Below are positions 1-8,328 of a stretch of 60,444 nucleotides of DNA, piece by piece. Under the pieces are notes generated by a model. That model did not search any database and was not told where the DNA came from. It saw only the letters and a program-made list of their open reading frames with translations. The position numbers were made by a program, and so were the translations under genes. Location of the stretch: positions 1 to 60,444 of the forward strand of contig JAJYXE010000031.1 in the NCBI GenBank assembly GCA_021791145.1, written 5' to 3'. The first letter of the stretch is position 1. Each line of letters opens with the position of its first letter. This DNA comes from Actinomycetes bacterium. GTDB lineage: Bacteria; Actinomycetota; Acidimicrobiia; Acidimicrobiales; RAAP-2.

Positions 1-470
1 CGCGCTGGGGTGCCGGCGCGGGCGGAGGCGGGGGTGCGGGCGCGGGCGCGCAGGGGGGCGCGCGCAAGCAGGGCCGCGGCAAGGGAGGGGGCGACCGGCT
101 GGGGGAGGGGAGGCGCCAGGACATCTCCGCGCGGCTCGAGGCGCTCGACGACCTCGCCGAGCACATCCGGGCGGTGGAGGAGCTCCACCTCGTCCCGCGC
201 ACCCGACAACCTGAGCACGGGCTGGCTGCTGCCGTGGCCTCCTGGGCCAGGGGTGCATCCTTCGGCACGGTCCTGGAGATCGCGGCCCACGACGTGGGAG
301 AGATCGCACCGGGCGACTTCGTGCGGACCGTGAAGCAGCTGGTGGACCTGGTTGGGCAGGTCGCCACGGTGGCCGCGGACCCGGCTACCGCAAAGGCCGC
401 GGACGCCTCCGTGCGTCTCCTGCGGCGTGACGTCGTCGCGGCCGGAGGCGCGGCGGACCTCGGAGAGTAG
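1..470 (+). CDS. helY: DEAD/DEAH RNA helicase, C-terminal DSHCT end (partial)
   Basis: The 3' end of a gene entering from the left; the frame is open from base 3 to the TAG at 468–470. The last ~115 residues read as the DSHCT domain that closes Ski2/Mtr4-type helicases: an ALDDLAEHIRAVEEL stretch, then a GDFVRTVKQLVDLVGQVA helix typical of this family. Before it lies a Gly/Ala/Arg-rich linker of about 45 residues, an insertion such proteins often carry. By family this is an ATP-dependent RNA helicase of the actinobacterial HelY type. The ATPase core is outside the window, so identity rests on the tail alone. Confidence 0.72.
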   Translation, partial: RWGAGAGGGGGAGAGAQGGARKQGRGKGGGDRLGEGRRQDISARLEALDDLAEHIRAVEELHLVPRTRQPEHGLAAAVASWARGASFGTVLEIAAHDVGEIAPGDFVRTVKQLVDLVGQVATVAADPATAKAADASVRLLRRDVVAAGGAADLGE

Positions 471-480
471 GCGAGCAGGG

Positions 481-519
481 GAGTCGGGGAGTCGGAGAGT
501 CGGGGAGTCGGAGAGTAGG
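481..519. repeat. 8-bp intergenic tandem repeat
   Basis: Four copies of GAGTCGGR (481–512) plus a partial copy lie just after the helicase stop. The unit is not a multiple of three, as expected outside coding sequence. Downstream, at 554–619, GTGTCCGCCA recurs three times in looser form. No promoter or terminator is obvious here. Confidence 0.8.
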
Positions 520-647
520 CAGGGGCGCATCGGGGGTCCCGTCACCCTGGGCCGGGTGTCCGCCACCTCCGTCGAGTGTCCGCCAACAGCGCAGGTCTCC
601 GGGTGTCCGCCACTTCCGGCGGGTGCAGACGTAACGTTGGCCGGGCC

Positions 648-2384
648 ATGGCGCCCTTGGTCCCCTACGTCCCAGAGGAGTTCACGCCAGAGGAGCAGGC
701 GATCCTCCGGCGGTACGTGACCAACCTAAACCTCCCCGTGTTCGCCCTGGTGAACCTGCCGGAAGTCGTGAAGGGGGCGCTCTTCGCCCGCTACTCGCGC
801 TCGGCAAAGAGCCTCCGGCGCCTCTTCCTCGACGAGTTCGTCGGCGAGCTGGACGTCTCGGGTGATTCCACGATCGACGCCACCGTGGGACTTCGCCGCG
901 CCGAGCAGCTCTACGAGCGGGTGTTCTTCGAGTACGGCGACGACTCGGTCGCCCAGCTCGGCGGCGTCCACCTGGCCTGCGAGCAGGCTTCGAACGTGCT
1001 CACCAAGGTGCTCGAGCGCGGACGGCTCATGTCGTACCTCGAGCAATCGACCCGCTACATCGCCTACGACCAACGACTCCCGAACGGCCACTACCGCTAC
1101 CACCGGCCACCCGAGATCCTCGAGTCGGCGCTCGGGGCCCGCTACGTCGGGGACATGGACCGCATGTTCGACAGCTACGGGGCGCTTCTCCAGCGCCTCG
1201 TCTCGTGGCTCGTCGCGCGCTACCCGCGTCAGCCCGGGGACTCGGACTTCGTCCATCGCCAGGCGGTGAAGGCCAAGGCGCTCGACGCAGCCCGGGGCCT
1301 GTTGCCGGCGGCCTGTCTGTCGAACGTGGGCATCTACGGCGACGGACAGGCGTACGAGGGCCTGCTCCTCAGGATGGCGGCCCATCCGCTGCCCGAAGTC
1401 CGCGCCTACGGCGCGATGATGCTCGGCGAGCTGCGCAAGGTGATCCCGTCGTTCCTCCAGCGCGTCGACGCTCCCGGCCGCGGCCTGGAATGGTCGGCGT
1501 ACCTCGCGACCACGCGCGAGGACACTGCGGCGTTGGTGGAAGGGCTCTGGGGCAGCGCCTCGAGCGTCGGCCACACGGGCAGGGCCAGTACGCGCGCCGG
1601 GAGGGCCGGGAGCGGGGGGAGGGCCGGGAGCGCCGGGGCGGCGGGCCCGATCGACGGCGGCGGCCCCAGGGTCCAGCTCCTCGACTTCGACCCAGACGGC
1701 GAGGACAAGGTGCTCGCCGCGATCTGCTTCTCCTCGAGCGGCCTCTCGGAGCAAGACGCGCTCAGCCGCGTGCGCAGTCTCTCCGCGGACACTCGGCGGG
1801 CGCTCTTCGGCGCGTACGTCGGCGACCGCAAGAATAGGCGGCACCGCCCAGGCCGGGCGTTCGAGCGCACCGACTACCGGTTCGAGGTCGTCACCGACTA
1901 CGGAGCGTTCCGGGACCTTCAACGCCATCGCATGCTCACCATCGAGTGGCAGCCGCTCACCACGCAGCTGGGTTTCGACGTCCCCGCTTTGGTGGTCGAC
2001 GCGGGGGAGACCGACGCGTTCAGAGAGGCGATGGAACGCTCCCACGCGCTCTACGAGGTCCTCGTGCCGACGTTCCCGACCCAGGCCCAGTACGCGGTCG
2101 CGTTGGCGTTCAGGCTCCGCTACGTCATGCAGATGAACGCGCGTGAGGCGATGCACATGATCGAGCTCCGTTCGGGAACCCAGGGGCACCCTTCCTACCG
2201 GTGGGTCGCGCAGGAGATGCATCGGTTGATCGCCGAGGTTGCAGGCCACCAGCACCTCGCGGCGGCGATGACGCACGTCGACCGCACGCCCGCCGAGCTC
2301 GAGCGGCTCGACGCCGAGCGGCGCGCCGAAGCGCGACGTGCCCGTCGCAGCCGGCGTCCCCACGCCGCCGGCGCGGACGGGTGA
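648..2384 (+). CDS. Duplicated ThyX-like (FAD-dependent thymidylate synthase family) protein
   Basis: 578 residues, more than twice a normal ThyX (~220–250). Two ThyX-like halves are joined by a Gly/Ala/Arg-rich linker near residues 305–340. ThyX proteins use FAD to methylate dUMP with methylenetetrahydrofolate and share the signature RHRxxSxxxxSxR. The first half has RGRLMSYLEQSTRY at residue 124, keeping both serines and the last arginine but with Gly for His. The second half has RHRMLT at residue 426 but lacks the serines. Start: ATG 648; the frame is open upstream to 576, but that stretch translates the intergenic repeats. No clear ribosome site precedes the ATG. Whether it still makes dTMP cannot be told from sequence. 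Confidence 0.75.
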   Translation: MAPLVPYVPEEFTPEEQAILRRYVTNLNLPVFALVNLPEVVKGALFARYSRSAKSLRRLFLDEFVGELDVSGDSTIDATVGLRRAEQLYERVFFEYGDDSVAQLGGVHLACEQASNVLTKVLERGRLMSYLEQSTRYIAYDQRLPNGHYRYHRPPEILESALGARYVGDMDRMFDSYGALLQRLVSWLVARYPRQPGDSDFVHRQAVKAKALDAARGLLPAACLSNVGIYGDGQAYEGLLLRMAAHPLPEVRAYGAMMLGELRKVIPSFLQRVDAPGRGLEWSAYLATTREDTAALVEGLWGSASSVGHTGRASTRAGRAGSGGRAGSAGAAGPIDGGGPRVQLLDFDPDGEDKVLAAICFSSSGLSEQDALSRVRSLSADTRRALFGAYVGDRKNRRHRPGRAFERTDYRFEVVTDYGAFRDLQRHRMLTIEWQPLTTQLGFDVPALVVDAGETDAFREAMERSHALYEVLVPTFPTQAQYAVALAFRLRYVMQMNAREAMHMIELRSGTQGHPSYRWVAQEMHRLIAEVAGHQHLAAAMTHVDRTPAELERLDAERRAEARRARRSRRPHAAGADG

Positions 2385-2818
2385 CGATGGAGGACGATGG
2401 AGGAAGACGGAGGAAATTGTCGCCGCAGCGCCATCCCCCTGACCAGGAGCTTTCGCAATCGTTGCTGGTCACAGTCACGGGGAAACCCTCCACGCCTCTT
2501 GAGCGCGCACCGAGAAGTGTCTAGTCTGCTGCCCAGTCCCAGACGCCCCGACGGGGCGGCCCGGCCTTTGGGCGCCGGAGCCGCGACGGGGGGGATGCTG
2601 TGAGAGGCGGAGCGAGGCCCTAGGAGTCGAGTAGAGAACGTCTCTTCCGGGGGGTGAGGACCCTGGCGGAGGTAGACGGCCCCAAAGACTCCCGGGCCCG
2701 ACCGCCAGAACGCGACGTTTTCCCCCATCAACAGTCTGCAGGCTGCCCCGCACCACTCGCTCGATTCCGCGAAGCCAACGTCTATGCTCCCGCGGCACAT
2801 TTGCAGCGAAAGGCGGCC
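2385..2818. other. 434-bp gene-free stretch
   Basis: No convincing gene or known RNA recognised. It begins with short GATGGAGGA-type repeats (2386–2415) and contains GC-rich dyads around 2545–2595. TATGCT at 2782–2787 could be a -10 element for the DUF4193 gene, but no matching -35 is seen. Its length would allow a structured leader; I looked for c-di-AMP, SAM and SAH riboswitch consensus features and did not find them. Confidence 0.4.
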
Positions 2819-3343
2819 ATGCCAGACGACTTGGACGACGTCACCATCCCTGACGACCTCGACGACCTCGACGACCTGGACGAGGCGCTCGACATCGAGG
2901 ATGGCGACGCAGACGACCTGGACGAGGTCCTCGACGAGGAGCTCGGCGAGGACCTGGACGAGGAGCTCGGCGAGGACCTGGACGAGGACGAGGACGACGA
3001 CCTCGCCCTGGACGATGACACTGACGAGGTCGATGTCGACGACGCGGAGTCGGTCGACGCGGTGGAGCGACCTGTCGACGACATCGAAGACGAGGACGAC
3101 GACGAGCTCGACGAGGAAGACGTCGAAGCGAGCCTCGACGTCATCTTGAAGGAGCGGCTCGTGGTCGTCGACGACGAGCCCGACGACGACGACGACGGGG
3201 CCGATGTCGAAGACCGCACCGAGGTGGGCGAGCGGGTCTTGCCGAAGCAGCCCGGCGAATTCGTGTGCAGGTCGTGCTTCCTCGTGAAGCACCCCGGTCA
3301 GCTCGCAGATGAGGAGAGGATGCTTTGCCGTGACTGCGTCTGA
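2819..3343 (+). CDS. DUF4193 family protein with extended acidic N-terminus
   Basis: 174 residues. The last ~40 residues match DUF4193, a small actinobacterial family of unknown function: RVLPKQPGEFVCRSCFLVKH followed by a second CxxC (LCRDC), a likely zinc site. Family members are usually about 100 residues. Here residues 1–120 are almost entirely Asp/Glu/Leu, partly from a perfect 24-bp duplication (2936–2983). ATG 2819 was chosen because the upstream frame is not acidic and resembles non-coding sequence. The stop overlaps the GTG of the next gene, so the two are probably co-transcribed. Confidence 0.85.
   Translation: MPDDLDDVTIPDDLDDLDDLDEALDIEDGDADDLDEVLDEELGEDLDEELGEDLDEDEDDDLALDDDTDEVDVDDAESVDAVERPVDDIEDEDDDELDEEDVEASLDVILKERLVVVDDEPDDDDDGADVEDRTEVGERVLPKQPGEFVCRSCFLVKHPGQLADEERMLCRDCV
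2936..2983. repeat. 24-bp tandem duplication in the DUF4193 gene
   Basis: Two identical 24-bp units encode EELGEDLD twice within the acidic domain. Confidence 0.9.
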
Positions 3344-4190
3344 ATCATCTGGATCATCGGGAGGATCGTCCTCGGCATCGTCTCGGGGATCGTCTCCTGA
3401 GCCCGACGACGTCCTTCGCTCCGTCGCTGAGCGTGTGCTCGACCTCCTCGTGTACCTACCGACCGGAGTGGTGCTGACCGCGCTGGAGGACATGCCCGAG
3501 ACGGTGGCCAAGGGCCGGGCGCGCGTTGAGCAGGAGCTGCGCAACGCCGAGATCATCGGTCGCTTCGCCGTCGGCGTCGGCTGGCGGCAGGCGAAGGGAC
3601 AGCTCGAGTGGCTCGCCGGGCAACGCCAGGCGGCAACCGATGCCGTGACCGCGACCGAACGCTCGCCTGGATCCCTACCGAACGCTGCCCCAGGTGGCAG
3701 GTCACGCGAGATGCGTCAGCCCAGCCCGCGTCCGAGTGCGCATCGGACGGAGAGGTCGGCCGGCACGCCGCCGCACGCTGAAGTGCCGCACACCGCGGAG
3801 CCGCACGCCGTGGCACCGTCTCGGGATCCCGAGGTCGACCGAGTGATCCCCGACTACGACATTCTCGCCGCCTCTCAGGTGGTGCGACGCCTCGACGGCC
3901 TCGATCCCGAGGAATTGCGCGCCGTGGTGCGTCACGAGCAAGAGACGCGCAGACGCCGCACGATCCTCCAACGCGCCGAGGAGCTGCTCGGTGGCGAGGA
4001 AGCCGGCACCGACAAGGCCCCTGACAAGGCCTCTACCGAGGCTGCAACGGATGGCTCTCCGCGCCCTTCCGACGCTTCATCGGGTCGCTCACCCGGCCGC
4101 TCACCGAGCCGCTCACCCGGCCGCTCACCGAGCCGCTCAGCCGGTCGCTCACCGAGCCGCTCACCGAGCCGCTCCTCAGACCGCCCATAG
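3330..4190 (+). CDS. Conserved-type actinobacterial hypothetical protein with Ser/Pro/Arg repeat tail
   Basis: 286 residues; function not recognised. GTG 3330 is preferred over the in-frame ATG 3309 because AGGAGAGGA lies 10–15 bases ahead of it; it overlaps the DUF4193 stop. Residues ~20–90 form a helical segment (VAERVLDLLVYLPTGVV, then RVEQELRNAEIIGRFAVGVG) that recalls small envelope or lipid-droplet-associated proteins of actinobacteria. Residues ~165–215 contain DYDILAASQVVRRLDGL, a module often seen at the end of actinobacterial proteins in this neighbourhood. The last ~35 residues are a tetrapeptide RSPS/RSPG repeat. Domain names are impressions only. Confidence 0.7.
   Translation: MTASESSGSSGGSSSASSRGSSPEPDDVLRSVAERVLDLLVYLPTGVVLTALEDMPETVAKGRARVEQELRNAEIIGRFAVGVGWRQAKGQLEWLAGQRQAATDAVTATERSPGSLPNAAPGGRSREMRQPSPRPSAHRTERSAGTPPHAEVPHTAEPHAVAPSRDPEVDRVIPDYDILAASQVVRRLDGLDPEELRAVVRHEQETRRRRTILQRAEELLGGEEAGTDKAPDKASTEAATDGSPRPSDASSGRSPGRSPSRSPGRSPSRSAGRSPSRSPSRSSDRP
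4085..4173. repeat. 12-bp tandem repeat encoding RSPG/RSPS
   Basis: About seven units of CGCTCACCSRGC-type sequence, with one variant AGCC unit, form the C-terminal tail of the preceding protein. Confidence 0.85.
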
Positions 4191-4227
4191 GGACCCGATC
4201 GGTCCACTGGAGAGCTGGTCTCACACG

Positions 4228-4704
4228 GTGGAGGGAGCCCGGCCCGCACGTCCCGGCGATCTCGCAGCCTGCGCCCGGCTCCTCGAAGAGGCACGGGCTC
4301 GTGCGAGCACGCTTCGCGGTGGGCCCGAGCTCCTCTCCACGTTGCCCCTGCCGACTCATCCGCAGGTCATCGACGAGCAGTGGCTCAGCACCCATTGGGG
4401 CGGCACGGACCGTGGCCTCTTCGCCGGCACGATCGACGAGGTCGTCGTCGGTGTCGCCGGCGGGCACATCGCGACACATGCTGCCCGGCGGGTCGGGACC
4501 GTCGACTGGTGCTACGTGGAGGCTGGGGCCCGGGGAGTCGGCGTCGGCACCGCGCTGGCCGAGGCGCTCGTGGAGTGGTTCTCGAGCGCAGGTTGCGTCG
4601 CCGTCGACGCGCCTGCACTACCGGGTGACAGGGGCACCAAGCGGCTCTTGGAGTCCCTCGGCCTCAGCGCGCGCCTGCTCGTCCTGCGCCGCCCGCTGCC
4701 ATGA
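4228..4704 (+). CDS. GNAT-family N-acetyltransferase
   Basis: 158 residues, a normal length for a single GNAT domain. The acetyl-CoA pyrophosphate loop is visible as GARGVGVGTALAEALVEW near residues 98–115, the Q/R-x-x-G-x-G/A motif of this fold. Substrate cannot be predicted. The frame stays open upstream to 3991 but only as the shadow of the previous gene's repeats, so GTG 4228 is chosen; it follows that gene's stop by 37 bases. The 3' end overlaps the convergent gene at 4664–6070 by 41 bases. Confidence 0.8.
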   Translation: MEGARPARPGDLAACARLLEEARARASTLRGGPELLSTLPLPTHPQVIDEQWLSTHWGGTDRGLFAGTIDEVVVGVAGGHIATHAARRVGTVDWCYVEAGARGVGVGTALAEALVEWFSSAGCVAVDAPALPGDRGTKRLLESLGLSARLLVLRRPLP

Positions 4705-6070
4705 CGCTCGGTCCGCTGCGCACCGGCCGGCGCGGCGGGGGAGGGGGGATCCGGAGGCCGAGGAGCTTGGCGAGCTCTGGCACGAAGCCTGCGGCGTGTC
4801 GAGCGGCGTCCTTCGCCTGCTCGTCGTCGGGGATCCCTCTGGGCTTGACGGTCCGCCGGACCGGCGACTCGACGACCATTTCGAGAAGCGAGATCCATTC
4901 GCCCGGAGCCATGTCGGCGGTCATGGCCTCGCCCGCGGACTCGGCAAGACGGACGGCGAGCTCCGCGGGCAGACGCGTCGCGGGCTCGGGGGCACGCGCC
5001 GAGACGCGCAGCGCATCAGCGACCCGGCCGCCGTCCAGCGCCTTCGTCATCCGGCCGACCCATTCCTCGCGTAACGCACGCACACGCTGGTCGAGGGTCT
5101 CTTGGAGCGCCCGTGCCATCGTCCTCGCCTCGTCATCGAGCGTCACCGTGCGGGCAGCCGTGACGACCGCTCGCAGCTCGCGAAGCCTCAGGTCCTTCCC
5201 CGCCACCTGTGCGGAGGCCGCGCGGTCCTTCCAGTTCGCGAGGTTGACGCGGGGGAGGAGCTGCTCGGCGCGCGCGAGCACCGCATCGCGATTGGCCGCG
5301 GCGGCCGGATCCCCCGGGCGGGCCGCGTGCTGCTCGGCGAGCGCCTGGCGCACCGCGGGGATCCCGCCTCGAAGCAGCTGCTCTGCGATGGGAAGCTCTT
5401 GAGGCCCGAGGGTCGCCAGCATCGCGTTGCGGTGCGCCGTCGAAACGGCCGGACGCCGTTCACGGCGTGCGACAGGGGAGTCGCGGCGCTCAGGACGTGC
5501 GGCCCGTCGATCGCTGGGCTCTCGGCGTTCTCCTCCCTCACGTGCCGAGCCGTTGCGCTCCGATCCATCCGCGTGCGCACGACGCGCATCGGGCCGGGGC
5601 CGCTCTGGCGCGCGATCTCCGTCCACTCGCTCGTGTCGACCACGATCCGGTCGCCGTTCGCCGGGCGCGTTGCTCGCGTCCCGACGAGCGCGCGGTCCAC
5701 GGCCAGGCTCTGCACCGCGTCTTGCTCCGCCCCGGTCGGTCTCGTCCCTGCCGGGCCGCCCCGCGTCCCGACGGGGCCGTCCTGAGGCGTAGCTCACCAG
5801 GACGTCAGGACCCCGTCGCGGCGTGCCGAGCACCTCGATGCGGTTCGATGACCTCTCGCCAGACTTGTCTTGGGGGGGGAGCACCGCGACGATCTCCACC
5901 CCGTCGAGGCCGGTCTCGATCTCGGCGCGCACGACGTCACCGACGCCGACACCCGCGGGGACCAGGTCGGCCGCGACGACGCCCTTCGGGTGCTTGGCGC
6001 CAGCGGCCCGCCAGGTGAGCTCGCCCTCACCGGTACGGCTCGTCAGCTCGATCTCGATACGGCGAGGCAT
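4664..6070 (-). CDS. Large hypothetical protein with charged central linker
   Basis: 468 residues, family not recognised. Residues 1–75 look like a small beta-rich domain (MPRRIEIELTSRTGEGEL; then DVVRAEIETGLDGVEIVAVL), possibly OB- or cold-shock-like. Residues ~90–215 are a low-complexity Arg/Asp/Glu/Gly/Pro linker. Residues ~215–445 are helical (NAMLATLGPQELPIAEQLLR, RVNLANWKDRA, RALREEWVGRMTKAL). The architecture suggests an RNA- or protein-binding scaffold; that is inference. It is unlikely to be a shadow ORF because both ends have ordinary, non-repetitive composition. Confidence 0.72.
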   Translation of the reverse strand: MPRRIEIELTSRTGEGELTWRAAGAKHPKGVVAADLVPAGVGVGDVVRAEIETGLDGVEIVAVLPPQDKSGERSSNRIEVLGTPRRGPDVLVSYASGRPRRDAGRPGRDETDRGGARRGAEPGRGPRARRDASNAPGERRPDRGRHERVDGDRAPERPRPDARRAHADGSERNGSAREGGERREPSDRRAARPERRDSPVARRERRPAVSTAHRNAMLATLGPQELPIAEQLLRGGIPAVRQALAEQHAARPGDPAAAANRDAVLARAEQLLPRVNLANWKDRAASAQVAGKDLRLRELRAVVTAARTVTLDDEARTMARALQETLDQRVRALREEWVGRMTKALDGGRVADALRVSARAPEPATRLPAELAVRLAESAGEAMTADMAPGEWISLLEMVVESPVRRTVKPRGIPDDEQAKDAARHAAGFVPELAKLLGLRIPPPPPRRPVRSGPSVMAAGGAGRAGAR

Positions 6071-6110
6071 GCGGCGGTCACGCTATCGCTTCAGACGCAC
6101 GGGGTGCGAC

Positions 6111-6162
6111 GCAGCTCGCCGGGATGTCGTAGGAAGCGCGCGAGCAGCTCGCCGGGATGTCG
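6111..6162. repeat. 19-bp direct repeat
   Basis: GCAGCTCGCCGGGATGTCG occurs at 6111–6129 and again at 6144–6162, just upstream of the hypothetical gene that starts at 6070 on the minus strand. Confidence 0.9.
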
Positions 6163-6314
6163 CACGCCTCGTATCGGCCTCGCACGGGTCTCCTGGCGGA
6201 CACCGTCTCTTCGCCGCTCGCGCCGTCGTCTTTGCGCCCCCGTCTCCCTGTCTCCGCGCCGCCCGCGCCAACGTCTCCAGGTCAGTCGTCTCCAGCACCA
6301 CTTTGCGTCAGCGG

Positions 6315-6352
6315 CACCACCCTGCTTCAGTGACACCACCCTGCTTCAGTGA
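6315..6352. repeat. 19-bp perfect tandem duplication over the ppa stop codon
   Basis: Two abutting identical 19-mers, 6315–6333 and 6334–6352. The ppa stop codon (6346–6348) lies in the second copy, so the duplication copies the tail of the gene into the 3' flank. Confidence 0.9.
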
Positions 6353-6849
6353 CCGGACTTGGCCTGGAAGCGCTCACGCGACGCCCGCAGCTCCTCCAGC
6401 GCAGCGTCGCGGCCCTCGAACCCGATCGCCTGGGTGGCCTTCCCCGGCTCGAGCGCCTTGTAGACGGTGAAGAAGTGGGCGATCTCGTCCAAGAGCTGCA
6501 CCTGCAGATCCGACACATCGTGCGTCTCCGCACGCGCCGGGTCGTGCGCGAGCACGGTGAGGAGCTTCGCGTCGGGACCGGCCTCGTCCTTCATCTGGAA
6601 CACCCCGACCACCCTCACACGGACCAGGCATCCGGGGAAGGTCGGGTCCTCGAGGATGACCAGTGCATCCAGCGGGTCGCCGTCGAGCGCGAGCGTGTCG
6701 GGAACGAACCCGTAGTCCGTGGGGTAGGTCATGGCGGTCGCGAGCCGCCGGTCGAGGCGGATCAGGTGACGATCGTGGTCGTACTCGTACTTGTTGCGGC
6801 TGCCGGCGGGGATCTCCACGATGACGTCGATGACGCCCGTGACGTCCAT
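6346..6849 (-). CDS. ppa: Inorganic pyrophosphatase (family I)
   Basis: 167 residues. Hydrolyses pyrophosphate in the cytoplasm, pulling polymer synthesis forward. The family I signature is clear: IPAGSRNKYEYDHD near the start, then YPTDYGFVPDTL and DGDPLDALVIL, which carry the Mg2+-binding aspartates, and DVSDLQVQLLDEIAHFF near the end. ATG 6849 (MDVTGVIDV) gives the usual actinobacterial length; the frame is open 19 codons further, and a GTG seven codons upstream is a weaker alternative. Intergenic duplications flank the 3' end. Confidence 0.96.
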   Translation of the reverse strand: MDVTGVIDVIVEIPAGSRNKYEYDHDRHLIRLDRRLATAMTYPTDYGFVPDTLALDGDPLDALVILEDPTFPGCLVRVRVVGVFQMKDEAGPDAKLLTVLAHDPARAETHDVSDLQVQLLDEIAHFFTVYKALEPGKATQAIGFEGRDAALEELRASRERFQAKSGH

Positions 6850-6959
6850 GCCCTGGTCGGCTTCCGGCACGCTCCCATCTTTACCCCTTGCAGCCACCCG
6901 GACCAAGCGCCGTCGCGCAGCCTGCGCAGCTCAGTGGGTCTGCTGTCAGATCGGGCTGG

Positions 6960-7541
6960 CTAGCCGCTCACGCCCTTCAAGTCGACCACGAACACCAGGG
7001 TCTCTCCGGCCTTGATCGGCCCGTAGTTGTGGTCGCCGTAGCCGAGGCTCGGCGGGATCACGATCTCGCGGCGGCCACCCACCCTCATGCCGATCAGTCC
7101 CTCGGCGAAGCCGTGGACCACGCCGCTCAGCGGAAACGCGGTCGGACGCTTCGAGGTCCAGGTCGCCTGTGTGAAGTCCTTCCCAGTGCGGTAGTTCGCG
7201 CCCACGTAGATCACATCGACGGTGCTCGACCTCGTGACGGTCGCCCCGGTGCCCTTGACCAGGTTCCTCACCTCCAGCTTCTTCGGCGGCTTCCCCTTCG
7301 AAGCGCGGATCACCGGCTCGAGGTTGAGGTCCTTCGCGTGCTTGACGACCGGCAGCTTGGGGCCGTGGTGTCTGTGCGCGGCGCTGTGGCCTTTCTTCCC
7401 GTGGTCCCTCGCGCCAGCGCTCCTCGGTCCCGCCCAGGCGACGCTGCCGCCCCAGCCCGCTCCTGCAAGAACGACGGCCGTTCCCACAGCCGCTGCGAGA
7501 GCCCGGCGGGCACGCAGACGCCTCCGCCCACTCGATTGCAT
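6960..7541 (-). CDS. Secreted FKBP-type peptidyl-prolyl cis-trans isomerase
   Basis: 193 residues. A signal sequence (Arg-rich start, hydrophobic ALAAAVGTAVVLAGAG, AWA cleavage-like site) sends it across the membrane; a basic linker follows. The C-terminal ~110 residues are an FKBP domain: VDVIYVGANYRTGKDF, FPLSGVVHGFAEGLIGMRVG, REIVIPPSLGYGD and LVFVVDLKGV, matching the active-site strands. Expected role is folding of exported proteins. ATG 7541 is chosen over ATG 7568 because it places the positive charges directly before the hydrophobic core. A TTGACA/CATAAT-containing segment at 7727–7737 (minus strand) may belong to its promoter, with poor spacing. Confidence 0.9.
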   Translation of the reverse strand: MQSSGRRRLRARRALAAAVGTAVVLAGAGWGGSVAWAGPRSAGARDHGKKGHSAAHRHHGPKLPVVKHAKDLNLEPVIRASKGKPPKKLEVRNLVKGTGATVTRSSTVDVIYVGANYRTGKDFTQATWTSKRPTAFPLSGVVHGFAEGLIGMRVGGRREIVIPPSLGYGDHNYGPIKAGETLVFVVDLKGVSG

Positions 7542-7797
7542 GGGAAGCGACGCTACCCAACATCCCATGGTCGGGGGGATCGGCGGGGTTCGGCGGGGAC
7601 CGGCGAAGACGAGGGGATCGGCGGAAGTCGCCCCACGACGGGACCGGCCCGAGGGATCGCCCCACGAAGGAACCGGCCACGAAGGCAGCCCAACGCCCGA
7701 TCCCTCCCTCGAAACCGCCGATAAGGTCCATTATGTCAAGTTAGGCAGGAAAGCCGGACGGGCCGACGTCGAGCTCCGGTCGCTGCGTCCCGCCCGA

Positions 7798-8220
7798 TCA
7801 GGCGCCGACGGGCTCTACGAGGAGGCCCCGGAGGTCTTCAGCCGCCGTGCGCAGGTGCGCAAACGCCGCGTGGTAGGCGCGCAGGCGGGACCGCTCCGAT
7901 GCGGACGCCGGAAGCTGAGACAGGTCGGCATCGACGTCGTCCAGCGCAGCCTCCAGCGCGTACAGCCGGTCGTGCAGACGGTCGAGGCTGGACACCTCGA
8001 CCACGACCAGGCCGGCGGGCAGCGACGCACGCTCGGCGCGCCGGCGGGCTTCGTAGGCACGCTGGCGGTGGGATCGCTTGCAGTACTTGGCGGGGCGGCC
8101 CGGTCGCCTTCCTGCGCCGGTGCGCTCCCCGTCTCCACGGCTTTGGCTGCGGGCAGCTGTCAAGGGACGCCGGCAGTAGGCGCAACGACCTGCCTGTGTG
8201 CTGTTCGCTTGTTCCGTCAC
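7798..8220 (-). CDS. Small zinc-ribbon-like protein
   Basis: 140 residues. The N-terminus has CAYCRRPL and, about 30 residues later, RPGRPAKYCKRSHRQRAYEARRR: a C-x2-C...C-x2-H arrangement that probably binds zinc, followed by basic residues. Similar small proteins are common in actinobacteria without a known role; nucleic-acid binding is a guess. The rest is a helical segment (LDRLHDRLYALEAALDDVDA). A GTG start at 8220 sits only about ten bases below a good -10 element (8230–8235), so the mRNA is likely leaderless or nearly so. Confidence 0.8.
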   Translation of the reverse strand: MTEQANSTQAGRCAYCRRPLTAARSQSRGDGERTGAGRRPGRPAKYCKRSHRQRAYEARRRAERASLPAGLVVVEVSSLDRLHDRLYALEAALDDVDADLSQLPASASERSRLRAYHAAFAHLRTAAEDLRGLLVEPVGA

Positions 8221-8229
8221 TGTGACGCA

Positions 8230-8257
8230 ATAGTAGCGAACCCGTGAGGGCCGGCAA
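8230..8257 (-). promoter_or_regulatory. Putative sigma-70-type promoter of the zinc-ribbon gene
   Basis: On the minus strand TTGCCG (8252–8257) and TACTAT (8230–8235) are 16 bases apart. Transcription would begin within a few bases of the GTG at 8220. Confidence 0.45.
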
Positions 8258-8328
8258 CGCGCAGCTGAGCGGCCAAGCCGCTCGCCGCCGCTCGCCGCCG
8301 CGGACCGCCGCCGACCGGCGCTGCCGTG

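Noticed and set aside
726..2363. 545-codon ORF on the minus strand
   Set aside because: Exact antisense of the ThyX-like gene; composition is that of GC-rich shadow frames and no domain is seen.
2385..2818. Possible riboswitch leader
   Set aside because: GC-rich dyads are present, but none of the consensus features I know for c-di-AMP, SAM or SAH switches could be matched.
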